Origin: Clostridiales bacterium
Lineage (GTDB): Bacteria > Bacillota > Clostridia > Oscillospirales > Oscillospiraceae
Reading direction: 5' to 3'
Length of the DNA stretch: 18,911 bases
NCBI GenBank assembly: GCA_018374635.1
Contig: JAHAEW010000064.1
Span: 1 to 18,911, forward strand
Part shown: in pieces, positions 6,284 through 12,884 of the stretch
How positions within the stretch are numbered: position 1 is the stretch's first letter
Layout: each line of letters begins with the position of its first letter
The notes under the pieces: generated by a model
What the model was told of the DNA's origin: nothing
Database searches by the model: none
Seen by the model: only the letters and a program-made list of their open reading frames with translations
Translations under genes and position numbers: made by a program

Positions 6284-7414
6284 ATGAACGAAAAAGAAGT
6301 CGCTGAAATCCGCCGCCGCTTCCGCAAGGACAAGAGCAATATCACCCATATCCGCGGCTGCTATGTCAATGAAAACCAGGAGATTGTCGCCCGCTTCGAC
6401 CAGTCTCTCGCCATGATGTCCGAGGAGGAGACCGATACCTTTCTCTCCATTCTCAAACGCACCCTCAGCGGAAGCCTGGGAAAAAATCTGATCGACCTGG
6501 CCTTTGACACCCAGCAGGTGGTCAGCAGCGAGGAGCACCGCCTGCTCATGGCCCTGCGCAACTCCTCCCTGAACGACGAGGAGGCGGTGGACGCCTTCTT
6601 CCAGAAGGTCATCCAGTCCGCCGCGCTGGAGGGAAACTATCTGATCCTGCTGGCCCACGACACCTACGACGTCCCCTACCGCTCCAAGGACGGGGACACC
6701 CAGGCCGACGCCTCCTCCGAGGTCTTTTCCTACATTCTGTGCAGCGTCTGCCCCATCAAACTGACCAAGCCCGCCCTGAGCTACTATGTGGCGGAGAACG
6801 CCTTCCGCAACCGCACCTCCGACTGGCTGGTCTCCGCCCCGGAGCTGGGTTTTATCTTCCCCTCCTTTGACGACCGGAGCACCAACCTCTATAACACCCT
6901 CTACTACACCCGCAACAGCGCAGAGAACCGCGCCTCGTTCGTGGAGGCCGTGTTCTCCCGCACCCTTCCCATGCCCGCTGATGAGCAGAAGGAGGCCTTC
7001 CAGAGCATTCTGGAGGAGACCCTGGAGGACGATTGCAGCTTTGAGGCGGTCCAGGCCGTCCACGAGCAGATCCGGGACCTCATCGAGGCCCACAAGCTCA
7101 ACAAGGAGGAGGAGCCTCTGGTCATGACCAAGGACATGGTCAAGCAGGTCCTCGGCTCCTGCGGCGTCAATGAGTCCCAGATGGCCCTCTTCGACACCAA
7201 GTTCGACACCCATTTCGGCTCGGACACCCAGCTGCCCCCCCAGAACCTGGTGGACCCCAAGCGCTTTGAGGTGCGCACCCCCAATGTGACCATCCGGGTG
7301 AACCCGGAGCGGGGCGATCTGGTGGAGACCCGGGTCATCAACGGCGTTAAGTACATCCTTATCCGCGCCGACGAGGGTGTGGAGGTCAACGGCGTCAATA
7401 TCCACATTCCCTGA
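6284..7414 (+). CDS. DUF4317 family protein
   Basis: A 376-residue cytoplasmic protein that I recognise as the DUF4317 family of Clostridia, whose function is unknown to me. It is recognised from the opening MNEKEVAEIRRRFRKDKSNI and the segment ITHIRGCYVNENQEIVARFD. No signal peptide or transmembrane segment is visible, and no catalytic motif stands out. The C-terminal part (PNVTIRVNPERGDLVETRVI, then KYILIRADEGVEVNGVNIHI) looks like a small beta domain. The start ATG has AAGGAAGG about 8 bp upstream. It stands alone between the sensor kinase and the convergent ilvD gene, and codon use is like its neighbours. The function should be treated as open. Confidence 0.88.
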   Translation: MNEKEVAEIRRRFRKDKSNITHIRGCYVNENQEIVARFDQSLAMMSEEETDTFLSILKRTLSGSLGKNLIDLAFDTQQVVSSEEHRLLMALRNSSLNDEEAVDAFFQKVIQSAALEGNYLILLAHDTYDVPYRSKDGDTQADASSEVFSYILCSVCPIKLTKPALSYYVAENAFRNRTSDWLVSAPELGFIFPSFDDRSTNLYNTLYYTRNSAENRASFVEAVFSRTLPMPADEQKEAFQSILEETLEDDCSFEAVQAVHEQIRDLIEAHKLNKEEEPLVMTKDMVKQVLGSCGVNESQMALFDTKFDTHFGSDTQLPPQNLVDPKRFEVRTPNVTIRVNPERGDLVETRVINGVKYILIRADEGVEVNGVNIHIP

Positions 7415-7428
7415 TGTCTGGTGTAAAA

Positions 7429-7462
7429 AGGGCCGGAATGCAGATTGCATTCCGGCCCTCTC
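7429..7462 (-). terminator. Terminator hairpin, copy 1 of a 34-bp direct repeat
   Basis: A 14-bp perfect stem (7429-7442 with 7446-7459) closes over a 3-nt loop. On the minus strand it is followed by TTTTT (from 7429 down), so it is a proper terminator for leftward transcription such as ilvD. It also lies 15 bp after the DUF4317 stop and could slow rightward transcription, although there is no T-run on that side. The identical 34 bp recur at 7696-7729. Confidence 0.75.
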
Positions 7463-7695
7463 AGCGTGTCGAAAAACTTCGACACGCTTCTCAAAAATGC
7501 AGGCATTTTTTCGAGGGGATGCAGGCCGCTGCGCGCATGGCCCGAAGGCCACACACTTGCGGCCTGAGAAGTGTTTTTTCCGACGTACACGCCGCCGGAA
7601 AAAACGATTTTATTCCCTTCCACCGTCTGCGGACGGCGGAACTCTGCGAGGCTCTCACAGCAGGCACCACAAAAATACACTTCATTGACAGACTG
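7463..7695. repeat. Hairpin-rich non-coding element, dispersed repeat copy 1
   Basis: This 233-bp stretch has no credible gene but at least five inverted repeats in series. They are 7463-7473/7478-7488 (11-bp arms), 7493-7500/7503-7510, 7522-7529/7559-7566 enclosing TGGCC-CGAA-GGCCA (7538-7551), 7574-7582/7596-7604 (9-bp arms), and CCGTC-TGCG-GACGG (7623-7636). The part from about 7598 to 7694 recurs in inverted orientation at 18813-18911, with a 25-bp identical core at 7631-7655. It is flanked by perfect 34-bp copies of a terminator hairpin. It carries no transposase, so it resembles a small non-autonomous or REP/MITE-like element. Confidence 0.7.
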
Positions 7696-7729
7696 AGGGC
7701 CGGAATGCAGATTGCATTCCGGCCCTCTC
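7696..7729 (-). repeat. Copy 2 of the 34-bp hairpin repeat
   Basis: Identical over all 34 bases to 7429-7462, including the 14-bp stem. It lies 24 bp beyond the ilvD stop codon. On the minus strand no T-run follows it, unlike copy 1, so it is the weaker terminator although closer to ilvD. The two copies suggest that an original single terminator was duplicated when the element between them arrived. Confidence 0.8.
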
Positions 7730-7753
7730 TTGCGTATCGCGGTATGGTTTGTC

Positions 7754-9439
7754 TTACAGCAGGCTGTAATCCATGATGGCGCCCTTTGCGCCGGAGGCCG
7801 CCAGCTTGCAGTACAGGCCCAGGTAGCCCTTCTTGAACTTGGGTTCGGGACGCTTCCAGCGCTTGAGGCGCTCGGCGATCTCCTCCTCGCTGACCAGCAG
7901 GTTCAGGCTGCTGTTGTCCACGTCGATCTCGATCTTGTCACCGTCCTGCACGATGGCGATGGGGCCGCCCTCGGCCGCCTCGGGAGAGATGTGCCCCACG
8001 AAGCAGCCGTTGTTGGTGCCCGAGAACCGGCCGTCGGTGATCAGCGCGGTGGTCAGCGCCAGGCCGCGGCCATAGAGGTACTTCATGGCCTTGAACATCT
8101 CGCGCATGCCGGGGCCGCCCTTGGGGCCCTCGTAGCGGATGACCACCACGTGGCCATCCCGCACCTTGCCGGCGATGATGGCCTCCTCGGCCTCCTCCTC
8201 GGAGTCAAAGCAGATGGCCTCGCCCACAAAGTGGTGCAAGCTCTTGTCAAAGGCGCCCGGCTTGGTGATGCCGGTGTCGGGGGCCAGATTGCCCCGCAGC
8301 ACGGCCACGCCGCCGGTATAGCCGAAGGGATCGTCCAGGGTGCGGATGACCCGGCGGTCCACCGGGTAGAGGTAGCGGTGGCCGGCGATGTTCTCGGCCA
8401 CGGTCTTTCCGCTGACCGTCATCTGGTCGGTATCCAGGATGGAGGACATCTCGCTCATCAGGCGCACCACGCCGCCGGCCCGGTAGAAGTCCACCATGTT
8501 GTACTTGGAGGCGGGGTTGATCTTGGCCACCTGGGGCGTGGTTTTGGACAGGGCGCCGAACTCCTCCAGCACATCGATGTCCAGCTCGGCCTCGTGGGCG
8601 ATGGCAGTCAGGTGCATCACCGCGTTGGTGGAGCCGCTCATGGCCAGACAGACCTTGATGGCGTTGCGCACGCTCTCGTTGGTGATGATCTTCCGGGCGG
8701 TGATCCCCTTCTCCAGCAGCTCCATGATCTTGATGCCGGTCTCCTCCGCCACAGCCAGACGGGCGGCCGAGGAGGCGGGGACGATGCCGCCGTCGGGCAG
8801 GGTCATGCCCAGGGCCTCGGAGAGAGAGCACATGGTGTTGGCGGTGCCCAGGTAGGAGCAGGAGCCGCAGGTGGGACAGGAGCACTCCTCCAGCACCTTA
8901 TACTCCTCCTCGGTGATCTTGTTGGCCGAGAGCATGCCGTAGGCCTCGGCACTGGAAGTCTGGTCGGACTGGCGGCCGTCGAACACGATGCCGCCCTCCA
9001 TGGGTCCGCCGGGCAGCAGGATGCAGGGGATGTCCAGACGGGCGGCCGCCATCAGCAGGCCGGGCACGATCTTGTCGCAGGAGCCCAGCAGCACGATGGC
9101 GTCAAAGAGGTTGATCTGGGCCATGGACTCCACCGAGTTGGCGATGATCTCACGGGAGGGCAGGATATAGTGCATGCCGTCGTGTCCCTGGGCCATGCCG
9201 TCACAGCCGCCGATCACGCCGAACTCCACCGGCGTGCCGCCGGCCCGGTAAATACCGTCCTTGACCCGCTGGGCCACCTGCCGGAGATTGAAGTGTCCGG
9301 GCACGCACTCGCTCCAGGCGTTGGCGATGCCGATGATGGGCCGCTTCAGATCTTCCGTCGTAAAGCCCATGGACTTGTAAGTCGCTCTGTAATACTGATT
9401 GTCGATCCCGCGCAGAATCTTTTCACTGCGATGCATCAT
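7754..9439 (-). CDS. ilvD: Dihydroxy-acid dehydratase
   Basis: A 561-residue cytoplasmic enzyme of valine, leucine and isoleucine synthesis that dehydrates 2,3-dihydroxy-3-methyl acids to 2-oxo acids with an Fe-S cluster and Mg2+. The cluster cysteines of the family are visible: AWSECVPGH (C45), GSCDKIVPG (C121, followed by D122 and K123, the lysine usually carbamylated) and CPTCGSCSYLGTANTM (C194). The C-terminal signature DGRFSGTNNGCFVGHISPEA is present, as is the full length. The ATG at 9437-9439 follows a GAGGAGA site; a second ATG adjoins it. The gene is single, with its own promoter at 9524-9552, divergent from nrdD and convergent with the DUF4317 gene. No other ilv or leu gene is in the window. 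No T-box leader is seen. Confidence 0.97.
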   Translation of the reverse strand: MMHRSEKILRGIDNQYYRATYKSMGFTTEDLKRPIIGIANAWSECVPGHFNLRQVAQRVKDGIYRAGGTPVEFGVIGGCDGMAQGHDGMHYILPSREIIANSVESMAQINLFDAIVLLGSCDKIVPGLLMAAARLDIPCILLPGGPMEGGIVFDGRQSDQTSSAEAYGMLSANKITEEEYKVLEECSCPTCGSCSYLGTANTMCSLSEALGMTLPDGGIVPASSAARLAVAEETGIKIMELLEKGITARKIITNESVRNAIKVCLAMSGSTNAVMHLTAIAHEAELDIDVLEEFGALSKTTPQVAKINPASKYNMVDFYRAGGVVRLMSEMSSILDTDQMTVSGKTVAENIAGHRYLYPVDRRVIRTLDDPFGYTGGVAVLRGNLAPDTGITKPGAFDKSLHHFVGEAICFDSEEEAEEAIIAGKVRDGHVVVIRYEGPKGGPGMREMFKAMKYLYGRGLALTTALITDGRFSGTNNGCFVGHISPEAAEGGPIAIVQDGDKIEIDVDNSSLNLLVSEEEIAERLKRWKRPEPKFKKGYLGLYCKLAASGAKGAIMDYSLL

Positions 9440-9473
9440 ATATTCTCCTCTCTGCTATCCGTCTATCTCTCAC

Positions 9474-9514
9474 AAAATTCTGATATACGAATCGTTTTTA
9501 TATATGCGAATTTT
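9474..9514 (-). promoter_or_regulatory. Imperfect inverted repeat in the ilvD leader
   Basis: Arms 9474-9487 and 9501-9514 match at 12 of 14 positions (AAAATTC-tg-ATATA against TATAT-gc-GAATTTT) around a 13-nt loop. The same stretch holds a direct repeat ATAT(A/G)CGAAT at 9483 and 9502. It lies between the predicted transcription start and the ilvD ribosome site. It could be an operator or an mRNA hairpin; which of the two cannot be decided here. Confidence 0.4.
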
Positions 9515-9523
9515 ACACCTGAT

Positions 9524-9552
9524 ATAGTAACACCTGCGCCGCGCTGCGTCAA
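9524..9552 (-). promoter_or_regulatory. ilvD promoter
   Basis: On the minus strand, TTGACG (9547-9552), a 17-bp spacer, then TACTAT (9524-9529): a good sigma-A promoter with a start near 9517 and a leader of about 78 nt. The remaining upstream sequence between 9553 and 9814 holds AT-rich, pyrimidine-rich DNA in which I see no gene. Confidence 0.65.
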
Positions 9553-9814
9553 CCGCCCTTTTTCGCTTTCTCCTAAAATTTCCGGGAATACTTGACACAT
9601 TATATACAATTATGTCTACTCTCCCGCTTTTCCGGCGTATGTCAACCCTCTTTTTCACTTCCGTCGATTTGCTGTTTTTCCATCCATGGGCCTGTGCCTT
9701 TTCCCGCACCCCGACGGGTCATTTCCCTGGTCATAAGACCGCAACCCCTTCCTGCGGCATGGTTTTTCTCGCTTCATGCAAATTGACCGCGTCTCATCCT
9801 CCCATTCCTTTCTA

Positions 9815-9861
9815 ACGCTAAATATGGGTTGCTTTTTCAAATCAGGCACTATATAATGTAC
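9815..9861 (+). promoter_or_regulatory. Candidate tandem NrdR boxes
   Basis: Two 16-bp sites resemble the NrdR box as I recall it (acaCwAtATaTwGtgt). Box 1, ACGCTAAATATGGGTT (9815-9830), matches 11 of 16 and reaches the -35. Box 2, GCACTATATAATGTAC (9846-9861), matches 12 of 16 and covers the -10. They are exactly 31 bp apart, three helical turns, as is usual for NrdR pairs. Placement over the promoter predicts repression when dATP is plentiful. Confidence 0.5.
9829..9857 (+). promoter_or_regulatory. nrdDG promoter
   Basis: TTGCTT (9829-9834), a 17-bp spacer and a consensus TATAAT (9852-9857). The predicted start is near 9864, giving a leader of about 130 nt before nrdD. Confidence 0.7.
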
Positions 9862-9925
9862 ACAGTTTTTCAGTTTGCGGGCATTCTCCCCCCAAGATCT
9901 TGTGTGTGGGAGATTGCCTCTTTTC

Positions 9926-9962
9926 ATGGGCCGCACAGGCCGCCGGGCCGGCGGCGGGCGGT
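9926..9962 (+). other. Strong GC hairpin in the nrdD leader
   Basis: The outer stem GGGCCGC (9926-9932) pairs with GCGGTCC (9956-9962) with one G-U pair. Inside it, GCCGCCGG (9937-9944) faces CCGGCGGC (9946-9953). The structure ends some 15 nt before the ribosome site, and no T-run follows. It may protect the message or modulate access to the start. Confidence 0.45.
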
Positions 9963-9995
9963 CCAAATAGATACGTAAGAGGAGCGAGCGCAAAT

Positions 9996-12176
9996 ATGAA
10001 GATCATGAAGCGAAGCGGCGCCGAGGCCCTGTTTGACCGGGAAAAGATCGCCGCTGCCGTCACCAAGGCCAGCCGGGCCGCCTCTACCGTTCCGGAGCTC
10101 ACCGAGGCGCAGATCGAGGCCATTGCGCAAAAAATCGAGTCCGACTGCCTCCGGATGGGGCGGGCTCCCTCTGTGGAAGAGGTCCAGGAGATGGTGGAGA
10201 CCGAGCTCATGAGGGCCGGCGCTTATGAGACGGCCAAGCACTACATCCGCTACCGCTATGACCACAATCTCCGCCGGTCTGTAAACACCACCGACGATCA
10301 GATCCTCTCGCTCATTGAGTGCAACAACGAGGAAGCCAAGCAGGAGAACTCCAACAAGAACCCCACCGTCAACTCGGTCCAGCGGGACTACATGGCCGGC
10401 GAGGTATCTAAGGATATCACCAAGCGCCACCTTCTCCCCCAGGAGATCGTGGAGGCCCATGAGGCCGGCATCATCCACTTCCACGACATGGACTACTATG
10501 CCCAGCACATGCACAACTGCGATCTGGTCAACCTGGAGGACATGCTCCAGAACGGCACCGTCATTACCGGCACCATGATCGAGAAGCCCCACAGTTTTTC
10601 CACCGCCTGCAACATCGCCACCCAGATCATTGCCCAGGTGGCCTCCAACCAGTACGGCGGACAGTCCATCTCCCTGGCCCACCTGGCCCCCTTTGTGGAC
10701 GTCTCCCGCAAGAAGATCCTGGCCGAGGTGCTGGCCGACCTGGCCATCTGCGGCGGTTCCACCGACCCCGAGGTGGTCCACAAGATCGTGGAGAAGCGCC
10801 TGCGGGAGGAGATCCGCCGGGGCGTGCAGACCATCCAGTACCAGGTGGTCACCCTGATGACCACCAACGGGCAGGCCCCTTTCATCACCGTGTTCATGTA
10901 CCTGGGCGAGGCCAAGAGCGAGCAGGAGAAAAAGGACCTGGCCCTCATCGTGGAGGAGACCCTCAACCAGCGCTACCAGGGCGTGAAGAATGAGGTGGGC
11001 GTCTGGGTCACCCCCGCCTTCCCCAAGCTCATCTATGTGCTGGAGGAGGACAACGTCCGTCCCGGCACCCCCTACTACTACCTGACCAAGCTGGCCGCCA
11101 AGTGCACCGCCAAGCGCCTGGTGCCCGACTATATCTCGGAGAAGATCATGCTCCAGAACAAGGTGGACCAGAACGGCGAAGGCCACTGCTACACCTGCAT
11201 GGGCTGCCGCTCCTTCCTCACCCCCTATGTGGACCCCGAGACCGGCAAGCCCAAGTACTACGGCCGCTTTAACCAAGGCGTGGTCACCATCAACCTGGTG
11301 GACGTGGCCCTCTCCTCCGGCGGGGACATGGACGCCTTCTGGAACGTCTTTGACGAGCGCCTGGACCTGTGCTACCGGGCCCTCATGTGCCGCCATAACC
11401 GCCTCAAGGGCACCCTCTCGGACGCCGCCCCCATCCTGTGGCAGTACGGCGCCATCGCCCGCCTGAAGAAGGGGGAGCCCATCGACAAGCTCCTCTACAA
11501 CGGCTACTCCACCATCTCCCTGGGCTACGCCGGCCTCTATGAGTGCGTCAAGTACATGACCGGCAAGTCCCACACCGACCCCGAGGCCACGCCCTTCGCC
11601 CTGGCGGTCATGGAGCATATGAATCAGGCCACCGCCCGCTGGAAGGCCAAGGAGCACATGGACTTCTCCCTCTACGGCACCCCCATGGAGTCCACCACTT
11701 ACCGCTTTGCCAAGTGCCTCCAGAAGCGTTTCGGGATCATCCCCGGCGTGACCGACAAGGCCTATATCACCAACAGCTACCACGTCCACGTCACCGAGGA
11801 GATCGACGCCTTCCAGAAGCTCTCCTTTGAGGCCCAGTTCCAGACCCTCTCCCCCGGCGGCGCCATCAGCTATGTGGAAGTGCCCAACATGCAGAACAAC
11901 CTGGAGGCCGTGCTCCAGCTCATGCAGTTCATCTACGACAACATCATGTATGCCGAGCTCAACACCAAGAGCGACTACTGCCAGGTCTGCGGCTATGACG
12001 GCGAGATCCGCATCGCCACCGATGAGGACGGCAAGCTGGTGTGGGAGTGCCCCCACTGCCACAACCGCAACCAGGACAAGATGAACGTGGCCCGCCGCAC
12101 CTGCGGCTACATCGGCACCCAGTACTGGAATCAGGGCCGCACCCAGGAGATCAAGGAGCGGGTGCTCCACCTGTAA
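9996..12176 (+). CDS. nrdD: Anaerobic (class III) ribonucleoside-triphosphate reductase
   Basis: A 726-residue glycyl-radical enzyme that reduces ribonucleoside triphosphates to dNTPs without oxygen, using formate or a thiol donor. An ATP-cone allosteric domain occupies about residues 1-95 (MKIMKRSGAEALFDREKI). The thiyl-radical cysteine lies in CMGCRSFL. A C-terminal zinc site is formed by CxxC at 662/665 and CPHC at 685/688. The radical glycine is about G704 in RRTCGYIGTQYWNQGR. The ATG at 9996 is chosen because GAGGAG lies 11 bp upstream and the protein then starts at the ATP-cone; an ATG three codons later is also possible. It is followed after 23 bp by its activase gene. All expected catalytic parts are present, so the enzyme should be active. 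It needs strict anoxia. Confidence 0.97.
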   Translation: MKIMKRSGAEALFDREKIAAAVTKASRAASTVPELTEAQIEAIAQKIESDCLRMGRAPSVEEVQEMVETELMRAGAYETAKHYIRYRYDHNLRRSVNTTDDQILSLIECNNEEAKQENSNKNPTVNSVQRDYMAGEVSKDITKRHLLPQEIVEAHEAGIIHFHDMDYYAQHMHNCDLVNLEDMLQNGTVITGTMIEKPHSFSTACNIATQIIAQVASNQYGGQSISLAHLAPFVDVSRKKILAEVLADLAICGGSTDPEVVHKIVEKRLREEIRRGVQTIQYQVVTLMTTNGQAPFITVFMYLGEAKSEQEKKDLALIVEETLNQRYQGVKNEVGVWVTPAFPKLIYVLEEDNVRPGTPYYYLTKLAAKCTAKRLVPDYISEKIMLQNKVDQNGEGHCYTCMGCRSFLTPYVDPETGKPKYYGRFNQGVVTINLVDVALSSGGDMDAFWNVFDERLDLCYRALMCRHNRLKGTLSDAAPILWQYGAIARLKKGEPIDKLLYNGYSTISLGYAGLYECVKYMTGKSHTDPEATPFALAVMEHMNQATARWKAKEHMDFSLYGTPMESTTYRFAKCLQKRFGIIPGVTDKAYITNSYHVHVTEEIDAFQKLSFEAQFQTLSPGGAISYVEVPNMQNNLEAVLQLMQFIYDNIMYAELNTKSDYCQVCGYDGEIRIATDEDGKLVWECPHCHNRNQDKMNVARRTCGYIGTQYWNQGRTQEIKERVLHL

Positions 12177-12199
12177 GGCTCCGGAAAGGACGGATCGCT

Positions 12200-12727
12200 A
12201 TGAACTACGCCGCCATCAAACGGCGTGACATCGCCAACGGCATCGGCGTGCGGGTCTCCCTCTTTGTCTCCGGCTGCACCCACCACTGCAAGGGCTGCTT
12301 CAATGAGGAGGCCCAGGACTTCCACTGGGGCCAGCCCTTCACCCCCCCTGTGGAGGACGCCATCCTGGAGGCGCTCTCCCCCTCCTATGTGAGCGGACTC
12401 ACCCTTCTGGGCGGGGAGCCCTTTGAGCCGGACAACCAGCGCGCCCTCCTCCCCTTCCTGCACCGGGTCAAGGCGCGTTTCCCGGACAAGGACATCTGGG
12501 CCTTCTCCGGATACGTCTATGATACCGAGCTTCTGGGCGAGAGCCGGGCCCGGTGCGAAGTCACCGACGAGATGCTCTCCCTCATCGACGTACTGGTGGA
12601 CGGGGAATTTGTCGAGGAAAAAAAGGACATCACCCTGCGTTTCCGCGGCTCCTCCAACCAGCGGCTCATTGACCTCAACCGCTCCCGCGCAGCTGGGACC
12701 GTGGTCCTGTGGAGCGACGACAACTGA
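12200..12727 (+). CDS. nrdG: Anaerobic ribonucleotide reductase-activating radical SAM protein
   Basis: A 175-residue radical S-adenosylmethionine enzyme that cleaves SAM to make the glycyl radical on NrdD. The 4Fe-4S cluster cysteines C26, C30 and C33 are in SGCTHHCKGCFN, the CxxxCxxC pattern of the family. SAM contacts are likely at LLGGEPFEP (the GGE motif). Length is usual for NrdG. The ATG at 12200 follows an AAAGGA site and comes 23 bp after nrdD, so both form one operon closed by the terminator at 12746-12788. The upstream extension of the frame is a shadow of the nrdD end. Confidence 0.96.
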   Translation: MNYAAIKRRDIANGIGVRVSLFVSGCTHHCKGCFNEEAQDFHWGQPFTPPVEDAILEALSPSYVSGLTLLGGEPFEPDNQRALLPFLHRVKARFPDKDIWAFSGYVYDTELLGESRARCEVTDEMLSLIDVLVDGEFVEEKKDITLRFRGSSNQRLIDLNRSRAAGTVVLWSDDN

Positions 12728-12745
12728 ACTTCCACCCTCCGCAAA

Positions 12746-12788
12746 GGGTCCGCCGGGACAGATTGCTGCCCCCGGCGGACCCTTTTTT
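12746..12788 (+). terminator. Terminator of the nrdDG operon
   Basis: Perfect 12-bp arms GGGTCCGCCGGG (12746-12757) and CCCGGCGGACCC (12771-12782) around a 13-nt loop, followed directly by six T residues. It begins 18 bp after the nrdG stop. Confidence 0.92.
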
Positions 12789-12823
12789 CCTGCATTCTCC
12801 TAATGTATCTTATCCCCGGCCCA

Positions 12824-12832
12824 TGGTATCAT
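12824..12832 (+). promoter_or_regulatory. Possible extended -10 promoter of the GH18 gene
   Basis: TGG followed by TATCAT (12827-12832), 53 bp before the start codon and after the nrdDG terminator. No recognisable -35 lies upstream, so this is a weak call. Confidence 0.35.
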
Positions 12833-12884
12833 GCTGTCTGTGTTGTTTTCCACACGCAATTTTGAGAAAGGCAGGAATCCGATC

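Noticed and set aside
7463..7695. CRISPR array or tRNA in the hairpin-rich element
   Set aside because: The inverted repeats are all different from each other, spacers are irregular, and no cloverleaf or CCA-type acceptor stem can be drawn.
7712..9595. 627-codon plus-strand open frame opposite ilvD
   Set aside because: Mirror of ilvD codons with a Gly/His/Leu-rich product and no recognisable domain.
9594..9622. A plus-strand TTGACA followed 17 bp later by TCTACT as a second nrdD promoter
   Set aside because: The -10 is poor, the site is nearly 400 bp from nrdD, and a much better promoter lies at 9829-9857.
9440..9814. T-box or other known riboswitch upstream of ilvD, and a small basic minus-strand open frame of 79 codons
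   Set aside because: No AGGGTGGNACCGCG-like antiterminator or specifier structure could be found, and the small frame overlaps the ilvD promoter and lacks a ribosome site and domain features.
9924..12170. Very long minus-strand open frame opposite nrdD
   Set aside because: Its product is a Gly/Val/His/Leu-rich low-complexity string without domains and lies wholly opposite a clear nrdD; it is a by-product of high third-position GC.
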